Shown: positions 8,746 through 17,424 of the stretch, piece by piece
Position numbering within the stretch: position 1 is the stretch's first letter
How the letters are laid out: each line of letters starts with the position of its first letter
NCBI RefSeq assembly: GCF_000330505.1
Contig: NW_004440125.1
Location: 15,240-39,776 of the forward strand
DNA: 24,537 nt
Reading direction: 5' to 3'
Source: Entamoeba invadens IP1
Taxonomy: Eukaryota > Evosea > Mastigamoebida > Endamoebidae
Notes under the pieces: model-generated
Told to the model about the DNA's origin: nothing
The model's input: the letters and a program-made list of their open reading frames with translations, nothing else
The model's database searches: none
Made by a program: the position numbers and the translations under genes

Positions 8746-9212
8746 TTTTTCATCAATAAAGTGGAGATCAACCCTACACAAAGGAGACACCACAAAATGT
8801 GGGTCGTTAAAAATCGCTATCGATGCCTCCGATAAGCGAGATCTCCCACTATAAGTTATACCGGTGGCTGGATAGGGTCTGATAAACCCTAAAGGCAATC
8901 TCCCAGTAAGAGTAAGTCGAACCTTGTCACCTCACATTTTCGCCGTTTCAGAGTGTCTTAACTCTGTGTTTCCAAAGGCTTTGAAGGAAACGCTCTGAAC
9001 TTAGAGTATCATGCTGTCTCTCCATTTGATCCCCAAAACAGATTCTTACCATTTTGAATAGCACAGGACCGCTATTTAACATTGGTTTGGATAAAACCTG
9101 GTAATAACAGAGGCAAAGATGTGGGTTATAAAATGATGACTCCTCGGCGCTATGATAACTTTAAATATTATAAGAGTAAAACATAATTGATTTCTTCTTT
9201 TTCATCAATAAA
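8746..9212. mobile_element. SINE-like retroposed structured RNA with 15-bp target duplications
   Basis: A block of visibly higher GC (8761 to about 9160) stands out from AT-rich surroundings. It is bordered by identical direct repeats TTTTTCATCAATAAA (8746-8760 and 9198-9212); ATTGAT also precedes each copy, so the duplication may be about 26 bp with a diverged core. The plus strand is full of hairpins: a closing stem 8761-8769/8840-8849 (GTGGAGATC with GATCTCCCAC, one bulge) around stems 8790-8794/8798-8802 and 8814-8818/8835-8839; then 8873-8878/8886-8891, 8949-8953/8962-8966, 8968-8973/8986-8991 and 9057-9062/9071-9076. TGGCTGGATAGG (8865-8876) is close to a pol III A box, and AGTCGAACCT (8915-8924) is a weak B-box-like motif at suitable spacing. 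There is no long reading frame. The simplest reading is a structured pol III-type RNA copied into DNA by LINE machinery. I do not recognise the parent RNA. Confidence 0.6.
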
Positions 9213-9768
9213 ATTCAAGATATCAAAATAAAATTGTAATAAAAAACCAGTCTTTAATTTTAAAATATAATTTTTGTTTCAAATAGTTTTTTATTTAATT
9301 TTTTTGAAAAAAACGTTTTCAAAACAAATTAAAAACTTTTTTTAATAAAATAATAAAATAATAAATAAAATTATTATAATATACTAATATCGTTTTTTTG
9401 TTTTTTTGTAAATATTAATAATTAGTAATTTATTTTGTATTTTGTTTAGTTACAAAATAATAAAAAAACTATAACCCAATTATATTTTTTACTTTTTTAT
9501 TGATATTAAAACATGAAAAAAAATGTTGTTGACTTTATAAATAGTTTTAATAAATTATATTATAATTATAATATATTAAAAGTATTTTGATTTGACTAAA
9601 AATACTTTATTTTGTTTATACCGAAAACTTGAATTTTCTTGTTATTTTCAAAATAAATATTATATACAATAAAAATATTACAATAAATAAAAAGTTATAA
9701 TTTAATAAAAATAAAAACCCCTTTTACTGTTTCGATTTTGTTGAATCTCAAAACAAGAATTCCAACTG
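9213..9768. other. AT-rich upstream region of the receptor kinase
   Basis: Runs of A/T with no frame or repeat of note. The 60 nt before the kinase ATG are less AT-rich and contain AAGAATTCC, a possible Inr-like motif, but no clear TATTTAAA box is present. Confidence 0.4.
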
Positions 9769-12700
9769 ATGCTTGAAAACAGTTTATTTGTAGTTTTCTT
9801 GTTTTTCTCGTGTGTATTATCATTGGTATGGTGTGATGCCGGCAGTGCAATTTTGTATATGAAGGAATGTAGCACAACAACGGATCCTGGATGGTTTTGT
9901 GCTTACGGAGTAACCCATCAATTTTATTTCACAAAAGATTATTACAAATCCGAATATAAAATATTTGTTGAAAGTATCGACGACGACGTTCCTACCAAAG
10001 AATTTTTCTTTAACGAAAATGGAATTAATTTAAAATCACTGAGCGTTTGTCTTGCAAAACCGGCAAGTAAAGTGATAATTTACGACGGCTATCGCCCAGA
10101 ACCTTTTTTCATTAGTTTCAATTGCTCATCAAGAACTTCTGTCACTGATGGATATCAACCACAGATTGAAGTGCGATATCACTCCCTTCATTTACACTCA
10201 AAAATAGACCAAAGATTTGTCATATTGTCATATCGGAATATTGGAGAAACTGTACCTAATTTGAGCATCAATGGTGTTGTACCACAAAGCGTCAATTTTC
10301 AATTTGAAAATGCACTTTCTCTTGGTACAGCACTTTCAAAAACTCGATTTTTATTTACTGGAAAATCGGATGAATCGTTAATCACGTTTAATAGTACAAA
10401 AACGACGGGTTTGATAGCGAAAAGTGTATGTACGCGAAACGGGTTAAGTCGGTTCTTGATTTTTCAAACGCCAGAAATCACCAATAATGTTGGTACATCA
10501 ATGTGTAAATGTGTTACTTCAAGTGAATATATCACTGGAAGTAACACATTTAATTTTCCCGACTGTATGTACAATGGCACTTTATTTGACTTGGATTTAA
10601 CTACTTTAATGCCCAAGTCAGAGGAAAGTATTTTAATTCGGATTTACGTCAAAGAATGGTATTCAATGATATTTAAATTGAACCAGAAGTACAGGGTGTT
10701 TGGAATTGATAGTAATACTTTAAGTATGTCATTACAATTATTAGATCTCCAAAATACAAAAGTAGAGTTTGATATATTTGTAAATGTTTATGGTTTTCGA
10801 GTAATGTCATCTGGAGAATTTTATTTTAAAAGGGGCGTGCAAATTGTGACTTCTACACTTTCCCAAGGCTATGAAAATAATATTGTGTTTACAGTCGAAA
10901 ACACGTTTTTATATTCCGGCATGTTATTAAAAAAATGTGGAAAAAGAGTTGTTTATAATAATGGACCAGAATATTTGTGCCATTGTAATTTCACAAATTC
11001 TCAATGGGAAGATTATGGAAATGACACTAAATATAAAAATGACTGTTATGATCCATCATTGAAAAAAGGATTAATACTTCAAATCGACTCTCCTACTTAT
11101 AGTATATCGTCATATGAAGAGTGGAGTAAATTGAAGGTACTATCAAGTTTAACAACACTAACTGGAAATGCAACAATTACAATAAATGAAATTACTGTGT
11201 TTGGTAATGTTATTATTGAAAATACTATTGAAATTGGTAGTACAATAACTTTTAAAAAAGGAGGAAGTATTATTGTTAAAAGTGGAGCTATTCTTCGACT
11301 TGGTAAATCCACAAAATTTGTGTTTAAGAATTATTCAAGTAACATCAATATGAATGGAAGCATTGTCGTTGAAAAAGGTGGTAAAGTAGAATTTATGGAC
11401 CCACTGAACACTTTTATGTTTGATTATTTGAACGATACAAAAACTCCAATTGAACTTTTTTCATTTGAAGAAACTCAAAATGCGACTTCTTTTGCTAAAT
11501 ATAATAGTCTTATTGATGGCAAATTATATCGAGTATTTCAAGCAAATAATATTGATAACACCGTTGTGTGTAATTTGACGCAAATGGATTATAAAAGTCA
11601 CAAAAGTTATGAATCGAATATCATCCATTGTCCTATTAATAGTGTTAATGCTGTTATCAGTTTAAAGATCGACACTTTCGAACAAAAAGAAGAATTTTTG
11701 GGACATTTTGTACAGAAAAATAAAATTTTAAAATTCATAAAAAGTGCAAATTATAACACAAAATTTGATGATGAGAATTTTCCAAATGTGTTGTTGGTTG
11801 ATGACAATTCAATTCAAATTGGTGATGTTAAAATTGTTAACCAAACAAATAAAGTGTTAGTTGGAAACAAATTTGGATTTAAAAGTACATCAAAAAGTCA
11901 AAACATCAAAAGTGAAAACACTGAGAAGACAATTGTTTTTGATACAACTTTTTCATGTGTTGCATTATTGAATACTTTGCAATTAACTGAAAAATGTTTG
12001 GCGTGTAAAAACGACTATTACATCGAAAATACAACTTGTAACATCATTTCGACTCAATGCATTTTGTCTTCTAAAAATACTCAATTTTCGATATGTGAAA
12101 AATGTAATTTGAAATATGAAGCATTCAAATATGAATGTGTTGTGTGTTCTGAAAACTGTTTGCATTGTGTAAATAAGAAGTGTGTAATGTGTGAAAGTGG
12201 ATTTAATTTAAGTAATGGTATATGTGAACCAGTTGATAAGTTTCTTAATAATGTCATTCTTTATGAAAATCAAGAAGTGAAAAAGTGTTCAATTGGGTTC
12301 TACAATTCACAAGAAAAATGTTTGTCATGTGACACAAATTGTGTATCATGTGAAAATAAAGAGAAATGCAACGTTTGTGAATCAACTTACCTTTTAAATT
12401 TCAATGGAAAGTGTGTCCTTCAAAGTGGTGCTTTACTTTCTACAAATTATCAAATTTTGTCATGTAAAAAGCCTTTGATTTTAAGAGAAAACGTTTGTGA
12501 ACAATGCTCAACTTTATATGGAAATTTATGTGAATATTGTGATGCAAAAACGTGTTTGAAATGTTCTTCAAATGGAGTAGTAAACATAACAGATGGACAT
12601 TGTGTTGATGTAACACGAAGTTCTTGCACCAATACGGTTAATACTTTTTGCACGTCTTGTGTTAACAAAAACCTTATTATTAATACAGAAGGAATATGTG

Positions 12701-14835
12701 TTGATTATGATGAACATTGTTCTGTAACAACAAAAGACAAAAAATGTTTAATTTGCAACAATAAATATCACTTAAATTCGTCTTATTATTGTGAGGTTGT
12801 GACAACTCAAAATGAAAATTGTTTAGTTTTAAATGAAGTAGAAGATCGATGCATTCATTGTGAAATTGGGTTTTATGTTTCAAATTTTATATGCGAAAAA
12901 TGTGCTGAAAATTGCGAAAATTGTTTTAATAATTCGAAGTGTTTAAATTGCAAAGAAAATTACTTTTTAAAAGATGACGGAAGTTGTGTAGAAAATTCAC
13001 AAATCACTTCAAATTGTTATAAAATGATAAAAGGCACCTCGCAATGCGCTTTATGCGACATTTCTTATTTCAGAAATACAAATGGAAAGTGTGAAATGTG
13101 TATTGAAAATTGTAACGAGTGTAATCAATTCAATTTCTGTCTTCAATGTGAACCAAATTACTTTTTACTCACAAATAACACAAAATGTATTTCAAATGAT
13201 TTGCTTACGAATTGTGTTGTTAAAAGCTCAATTGGATGCACAATCTGTTCGTCGGGATTTTACTTAAAAAATCAATTATGTGAATCATGCAGCACTTTTA
13301 TTTCAAATTGTGAATTGTGTGAAAATACAGGAAAGTGCATTTCATGTGCTCAAAACTTTGTTTTGTTAAATTCAAATTGTGTTGCTAAAAATTTAATACA
13401 AAAATGTTCCAAAGTTAAAGATTCAAAGTGTACCAAATGCGCATTTTGGTTTATTCCAAGCCCTTCTGGGACATCTTGTCAGAGCAAAGCTGTTTGGTGG
13501 GTCATTTTATTAATAGTATTGGTAATACTATTAATTATAGTTATTTTAACTATAACAATAGGATACATGATAAATAAGGGGTTGAAACGTGTCCACGAGG
13601 AATCAACAAGGCAAAAAACGTGTATCTTTGATATCAAAAGATCAAATGTTAGATTTGTGAAGACAAATAGTATGGACATAGTTGTAAGCGCTGAGAAGAT
13701 AACATTTGAAGATGAACATGAGAATGAAATTAATGTTGATAAAGAGTGCCGTTCACTTTTTTGTGTAGGGAACACTTCTAAAAACACAATCAAAGTTCAG
13801 TTTTCACTAAAAGAAAGTACGTTCAAATATTCAATACGAACGGAGCCACAAATAGCTTCAATTCCAAAGAAAAAAGCGTGTGAATTTGAAATCTTTCTAA
13901 CACCAAAATGTTCTTGTAAAATAGTCGATGAAATCATGCTAATTTACTCGAATTTAGAAAGTGGAGATCATTCACAACTTCCTTTTCAAATTTCAGCCGA
14001 GACGAAAATGTCGTCTAAAATTGATCCTGACGAATTAGTAGAAGAGAAAAAACTTGGAGAAGGCTCATTTGGAATTGTTTATAAAGGAACTTTCAGAGGG
14101 AACGTCGTTGCTATTAAGAAAATGAAACAGTTTTGTGAGTGTGAAGAAAATTATGATGAATTTGAAAATGAAATTAAAATGCTTGAAAAATTTCGGAGTG
14201 AGTACATCGTTCACTTTTATGGTGCCGTGTTTATTCCAAGTAAGATATGTATGGTCTCTGAATTTGCACAATATGGAAGTCTACAAGATTTAATGAAAAA
14301 GAAAAGAAATGAAGAAATTGAAATGAAATTGCGAGTCAAATTCATGTTAGATGGTGCAAAAGGAATTTTGTATTTACATGAGAATGGGATATTACACAGA
14401 GATATTAAACCGGATAACATCTTGATTTTTTCTCTTAATGTAAACGAATTAATTACCGCTAAATTGACTGATTTTGGAAGTGCAAGAAATATTAATATGT
14501 TGCTCACAAACATGACATTTACAAAAGGTATCGGGACACCTATTTATATGGCTCCGGAGGTATTGAAACAAGAGAAATACAAGAAGAGTGCGGACGTATA
14601 CTCTTTTGGTATTTCAATGTTTGAAGTCTTCGGGTGGTGTGAAGCGTATCCAAAAACACAATTTATGTTTCCATGGAAAATAGCAGAGTTCGTGATGGCT
14701 GGAAATCATTTAAAAAGAATCAATGAAGTTCCAATCAATCTGTTTGAAATTGTGGGGAAATGTTGGTCTTACAACCAATTGGAGAGAATTGGTATCGAAC
14801 AAGTTGTAAAAGAGCTTCAAAATAGTTTATTATAA
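9769..14835 (+). CDS. Transmembrane receptor-type kinase with CxxC-repeat ectodomain (Entamoeba TMK class)
   Basis: A single uninterrupted frame of 1688 residues. Residues 1-23 form a signal peptide (hydrophobic, ending near SLVWCDAGS). Residues 24 to about 725 form a large ectodomain, with beta-rich repeats around 450-560 suggesting a solenoid. From about 730 to 1238 roughly 26 CxxC pairs recur in furin/EGF-like spacing. One membrane span lies at 1243-1268, after AVWW. A beta-rich linker (about 1280-1415) precedes a complete tyrosine-kinase-like (TKL) kinase: Gly loop GEGSFG (1430-1435), VAIKK with Lys1450, HRD 1543-1545 within ILHRDIKPDN, DFG 1568-1570, APE 1595-1597, then DVYSFG. All catalytic residues are present, so it should phosphorylate proteins in response to an extracellular signal. 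Entamoeba has a large family of such kinases; ligands are mostly unknown. The protein ends soon after the kinase lobe, and a TAATT motif overlaps the stop codon. I cannot assign the TMK subgroup. Confidence 0.93.
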   Translation: MLENSLFVVFLFFSCVLSLVWCDAGSAILYMKECSTTTDPGWFCAYGVTHQFYFTKDYYKSEYKIFVESIDDDVPTKEFFFNENGINLKSLSVCLAKPASKVIIYDGYRPEPFFISFNCSSRTSVTDGYQPQIEVRYHSLHLHSKIDQRFVILSYRNIGETVPNLSINGVVPQSVNFQFENALSLGTALSKTRFLFTGKSDESLITFNSTKTTGLIAKSVCTRNGLSRFLIFQTPEITNNVGTSMCKCVTSSEYITGSNTFNFPDCMYNGTLFDLDLTTLMPKSEESILIRIYVKEWYSMIFKLNQKYRVFGIDSNTLSMSLQLLDLQNTKVEFDIFVNVYGFRVMSSGEFYFKRGVQIVTSTLSQGYENNIVFTVENTFLYSGMLLKKCGKRVVYNNGPEYLCHCNFTNSQWEDYGNDTKYKNDCYDPSLKKGLILQIDSPTYSISSYEEWSKLKVLSSLTTLTGNATITINEITVFGNVIIENTIEIGSTITFKKGGSIIVKSGAILRLGKSTKFVFKNYSSNINMNGSIVVEKGGKVEFMDPLNTFMFDYLNDTKTPIELFSFEETQNATSFAKYNSLIDGKLYRVFQANNIDNTVVCNLTQMDYKSHKSYESNIIHCPINSVNAVISLKIDTFEQKEEFLGHFVQKNKILKFIKSANYNTKFDDENFPNVLLVDDNSIQIGDVKIVNQTNKVLVGNKFGFKSTSKSQNIKSENTEKTIVFDTTFSCVALLNTLQLTEKCLACKNDYYIENTTCNIISTQCILSSKNTQFSICEKCNLKYEAFKYECVVCSENCLHCVNKKCVMCESGFNLSNGICEPVDKFLNNVILYENQEVKKCSIGFYNSQEKCLSCDTNCVSCENKEKCNVCESTYLLNFNGKCVLQSGALLSTNYQILSCKKPLILRENVCEQCSTLYGNLCEYCDAKTCLKCSSNGVVNITDGHCVDVTRSSCTNTVNTFCTSCVNKNLIINTEGICVDYDEHCSVTTKDKKCLICNNKYHLNSSYYCEVVTTQNENCLVLNEVEDRCIHCEIGFYVSNFICEKCAENCENCFNNSKCLNCKENYFLKDDGSCVENSQITSNCYKMIKGTSQCALCDISYFRNTNGKCEMCIENCNECNQFNFCLQCEPNYFLLTNNTKCISNDLLTNCVVKSSIGCTICSSGFYLKNQLCESCSTFISNCELCENTGKCISCAQNFVLLNSNCVAKNLIQKCSKVKDSKCTKCAFWFIPSPSGTSCQSKAVWWVILLIVLVILLIIVILTITIGYMINKGLKRVHEESTRQKTCIFDIKRSNVRFVKTNSMDIVVSAEKITFEDEHENEINVDKECRSLFCVGNTSKNTIKVQFSLKESTFKYSIRTEPQIASIPKKKACEFEIFLTPKCSCKIVDEIMLIYSNLESGDHSQLPFQISAETKMSSKIDPDELVEEKKLGEGSFGIVYKGTFRGNVVAIKKMKQFCECEENYDEFENEIKMLEKFRSEYIVHFYGAVFIPSKICMVSEFAQYGSLQDLMKKKRNEEIEMKLRVKFMLDGAKGILYLHENGILHRDIKPDNILIFSLNVNELITAKLTDFGSARNINMLLTNMTFTKGIGTPIYMAPEVLKQEKYKKSADVYSFGISMFEVFGWCEAYPKTQFMFPWKIAEFVMAGNHLKRINEVPINLFEIVGKCWSYNQLERIGIEQVVKELQNSLL

Positions 14836-15067
14836 TTTATTGTTGGTTTAAATATAGTATAATATAATATATATAAAAGTTAATTATTATTTTTATTTAT
14901 AAACAAAATAAAAATTATAAATATTGTAAATAAACTATTAAAATGTTAAAAATATATTTTTTTTTAATTGAATAAAAATTTTATAATTGTAACTAAAGTC
15001 ATATATAAAATATATAAAATTTATTTTTAATAAAACGTTTAATTAAATAAACCAAAAAGGAACTTAT
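14836..15067. other. Convergent intergenic spacer
   Basis: A short AT-rich gap between the convergent kinase and alkylsulfatase genes. It should hold both 3' ends; TTTAATTAAA near 15038-15047 could act as polyadenylation signal for the minus-strand gene. Confidence 0.4.
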
Positions 15068-16924
15068 TTAGTCGTGTGGCTCGACAAATAAGAACGAACT
15101 TACTTTGAAATCTGAAGCTTCTAAAAGGATTTTTACGTCATCCATCCCTTCAACTTTTGTTCCTCTCTGTATAGCTTCTTCTATTGTTATTTTCTTTTCA
15201 AACAACTCACAGAAATCGTCTCTTTTTGCTTTAATTTTATTTTTTGCTTCTCCCGACTTTCTAACGTGAAGAGTACCATTACTCACAATAAGTACTGCGC
15301 GACTATTTAAATCGGAATATTCAATTTCAAACGACGAATTCATTTCCCCAAGTATCTTTGGATCGACATGTACGCACAAAAAGTCCATCAATGCAGCAAG
15401 GGGAAGACTTTTTAAATCCATGTCTCTCTCATACACTTTTGGTGCGTCTTTATGTCTCAATTCATAAGCGGCTGCTTGGTAGTTATATACAAACGACGGA
15501 CATTCTGATTGGTATTCCAATTGTTCATAGCAATTAGCAAGTAATTCCTTTGCCTTTTCATTGTTATAATTAAAAAACACCAAATGGTTTAAAACCGTTG
15601 CCGCCCATCTATACTCCCCTTTACTATAAGCAATTTGACCAATTTCTAAAACCTTTTCTTCACCACCAAAAGACTCAACGTACTTTGCTGAAAGCTCTTT
15701 TGGTGGAAGTTCATTTAAGTGAGCAGGATTGTTATCATACCACCCCAAATACAACTGATATTGTGACTTGACATTATACCCGACATTTCCATACAACTCG
15801 CGACAACAATGATACTTAGAAAGACTCTTTGGGAGCTTCACAACTTCAGCAATTTCATTTGGAGTGTATCCTTTATTGGCATATCGAAGTGCTTGGTCGT
15901 GCTGATATTTAAATGCATCTCTCTGAATACTCCAGAATTTGGTGATCTTCGCATTTCCAAGTAAATGCCAGTCGTGTCCACCAAAATGGACTTGAACATC
16001 TTTCCCATACTTCATAATGACATTGTCAATCACTTTACTCCACAATTTACCATTGCGCACTTTGGCACCTCTAAAAGTGAGTAAATTGTGAATGACCTGA
16101 ACGATGTTATCAGCAGAACTAAGAGCATGGAGGTGTGGGAAATACTGCATCATATTTGCTGGAGCTTCAGTGTCTGGAGTGTATATAAAGTCGACATCAA
16201 TACCATCAACTAATAAGGTACAATCATTTTTAATGTAAGTAGTGTATTTGGAGTATGGAATGGAGTTCTTTTTAACTTCATTTTCAGAAGTGATTGGATT
16301 GGTAACACAGTGAGTCACTGCATTCTCGTCGAATACACCATACATATATTGTGCTCGACGGTCCATTATGTCACCAGCACTAATCTTCTCATCATATATC
16401 ATTTCATCAAATTTGTCGGGCAAATACAACGGAGTATTCTCATCACCAACACCATCATAACCACCATAATGATCATGATGAGAATGAGTAATAATTATAG
16501 ATGACACTTTCATGTCTTCTACAGTCTTTTTGATTAAATTAAGTGATGTTCGACTTGCATGGTTGGTCGTCATACAGTCGATTATTATCCAGCCAGTCTT
16601 CCCACGAACGGCTGTTAAATTGGCAAAGTCTAAGGAACGACTACGGACTTGATAAACTTCATGTGGAATTACTTCAAAAACACCTTCTAAGTCATCAAAA
16701 AAGGTTTGTTTATATAACGATGGATTCATAGTCTCAGGACATTCTGAATTTATTTCTGAGATTGTTTTGAAATCTTTCATTAACTCAGGAGTGCTTTTGG
16801 TGTTTAGTTTGCCAGACATGTCTGCATAAAATCCACGAAAAGAGTCGATGTAATCATCTTCAACTGAAAGATCGTACGACTTGCAAAAGTTCAAATGAAC
16901 ATCTTTTGTGTATTGTGTAGCCAT
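15068..16924 (-). CDS. Metallo-beta-lactamase-fold alkylsulfatase (SdsA1/BDS1 family)
   Basis: The 618-residue protein has the three-part SdsA1/BDS1 layout. The N-terminal metallo-beta-lactamase domain has ITHSHHDHYGG with ligands His147, His149, Asp151 and His152, then TPDTEAPANMMQYFP (Glu253), IHNLLTFRGAKVR and GGHDWH (His317). The helical dimerisation domain is highly conserved (QRDAFKYQHDQALRYANKGY, YLGWYDNNPAHLNELPP, EYRWAATVLNHLVF). The C-terminus, from about 500, resembles the SCP2-like domain. The family hydrolyses primary alkyl sulfates, such as dodecyl sulfate, to alcohol and sulfate using two zinc ions. In the bridging-ligand segment the family has AEN where this protein has ADN (Asp272), a conservative but notable change. 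There is no clear signal peptide, so it is probably cytosolic; bacterial homologues are often secreted. The ATG at 16924 is preferred: the upstream codons begin with TTG and lie in the leader. The family is bacterial in character, so lateral transfer is likely. No intron. Confidence 0.92.
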   Translation of the reverse strand: MATQYTKDVHLNFCKSYDLSVEDDYIDSFRGFYADMSGKLNTKSTPELMKDFKTISEINSECPETMNPSLYKQTFFDDLEGVFEVIPHEVYQVRSRSLDFANLTAVRGKTGWIIIDCMTTNHASRTSLNLIKKTVEDMKVSSIIITHSHHDHYGGYDGVGDENTPLYLPDKFDEMIYDEKISAGDIMDRRAQYMYGVFDENAVTHCVTNPITSENEVKKNSIPYSKYTTYIKNDCTLLVDGIDVDFIYTPDTEAPANMMQYFPHLHALSSADNIVQVIHNLLTFRGAKVRNGKLWSKVIDNVIMKYGKDVQVHFGGHDWHLLGNAKITKFWSIQRDAFKYQHDQALRYANKGYTPNEIAEVVKLPKSLSKYHCCRELYGNVGYNVKSQYQLYLGWYDNNPAHLNELPPKELSAKYVESFGGEEKVLEIGQIAYSKGEYRWAATVLNHLVFFNYNNEKAKELLANCYEQLEYQSECPSFVYNYQAAAYELRHKDAPKVYERDMDLKSLPLAALMDFLCVHVDPKILGEMNSSFEIEYSDLNSRAVLIVSNGTLHVRKSGEAKNKIKAKRDDFCELFEKKITIEEAIQRGTKVEGMDDVKILLEASDFKVSSFLFVEPHD

Positions 16925-16966
16925 ATCTTTCTTATTTAAATTCAAATTCTTATTTCCATTTTAAAT

Positions 16967-16975
16967 CTTTAAAAA
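16967..16975 (-). promoter_or_regulatory. TATA-like box of the alkylsulfatase gene
   Basis: TTTTTAAAG on the minus strand, with the ATG about 43-50 nt downstream, the same spacing as for the M60 peptidase gene. A second, weaker GATTTAAAA lies 3' of it. An out-of-frame ATG (AAAATGG) between box and gene would open only a five-codon frame. Confidence 0.4.
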
Positions 16976-16984
16976 GAGTGAAAT

Positions 16985-17423
16985 TAAATTGTTGTTTTAA
17001 ATATTACTAAAAAAACTATTAGTTATAACTTTTTTATTATTTTATATAATTGGTATATATTAGTTCCATACGTTATTTTTTTATACCAACTAAAAAGACA
17101 TCATTTTGAATTGTATGTTTGATATCATAGAGATGTACTATATTTTTACTATTATTAATAACAAAATAATAATACAACAAATATAGTACTATTAATCTTA
17201 ATAATCTGAATATTTATCAAATGTACATAATATTGAAATATTTGTAATAAAGTTTAAAAATGTGAACGTTTTTGATTAAATTGTTATTTTTTTGTAATTC
17301 AAAACCCAATATAACTTATTTGCATTAGAATTGTTTTCAAATAAATTGAACATTTCAAAAAACAAATAACTAAAAATCAAAATTTTGCAATTAATAATAA
17401 ACAAAAAAATTATTATTTTAATT
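16985..17423. other. AT-rich intergenic with a long hairpin
   Basis: The main feature is an inverted pair, GTACTATATTT and AAATATAGTAC (about 17135-17145 and 17180-17190), around a loop that itself contains TATTATT/AATAATA. It may be a degenerate fold-back element. No target duplication or gene was seen. Confidence 0.4.
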
Positions 17424-17424
17424 A

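Noticed and set aside
8865..8924. A tRNA gene within the structured block
   Set aside because: The A-box-like and B-box-like motifs are suggestive, but no cloverleaf forms: there is no T-arm stem around the TCGA motif and no acceptor stem.
8761..9180. 5S, SRP, RNase P or U-snRNA gene
   Set aside because: None of the conserved cores of these RNAs that I know could be found on either strand. RNase P of amoebae is too variable to exclude fully.
17132..17190. Terminator or MITE at the GTACTATATTT inverted pair
   Set aside because: The stem is only 11 bp in very AT-rich DNA, without a target duplication, so it is noted as a hairpin only.
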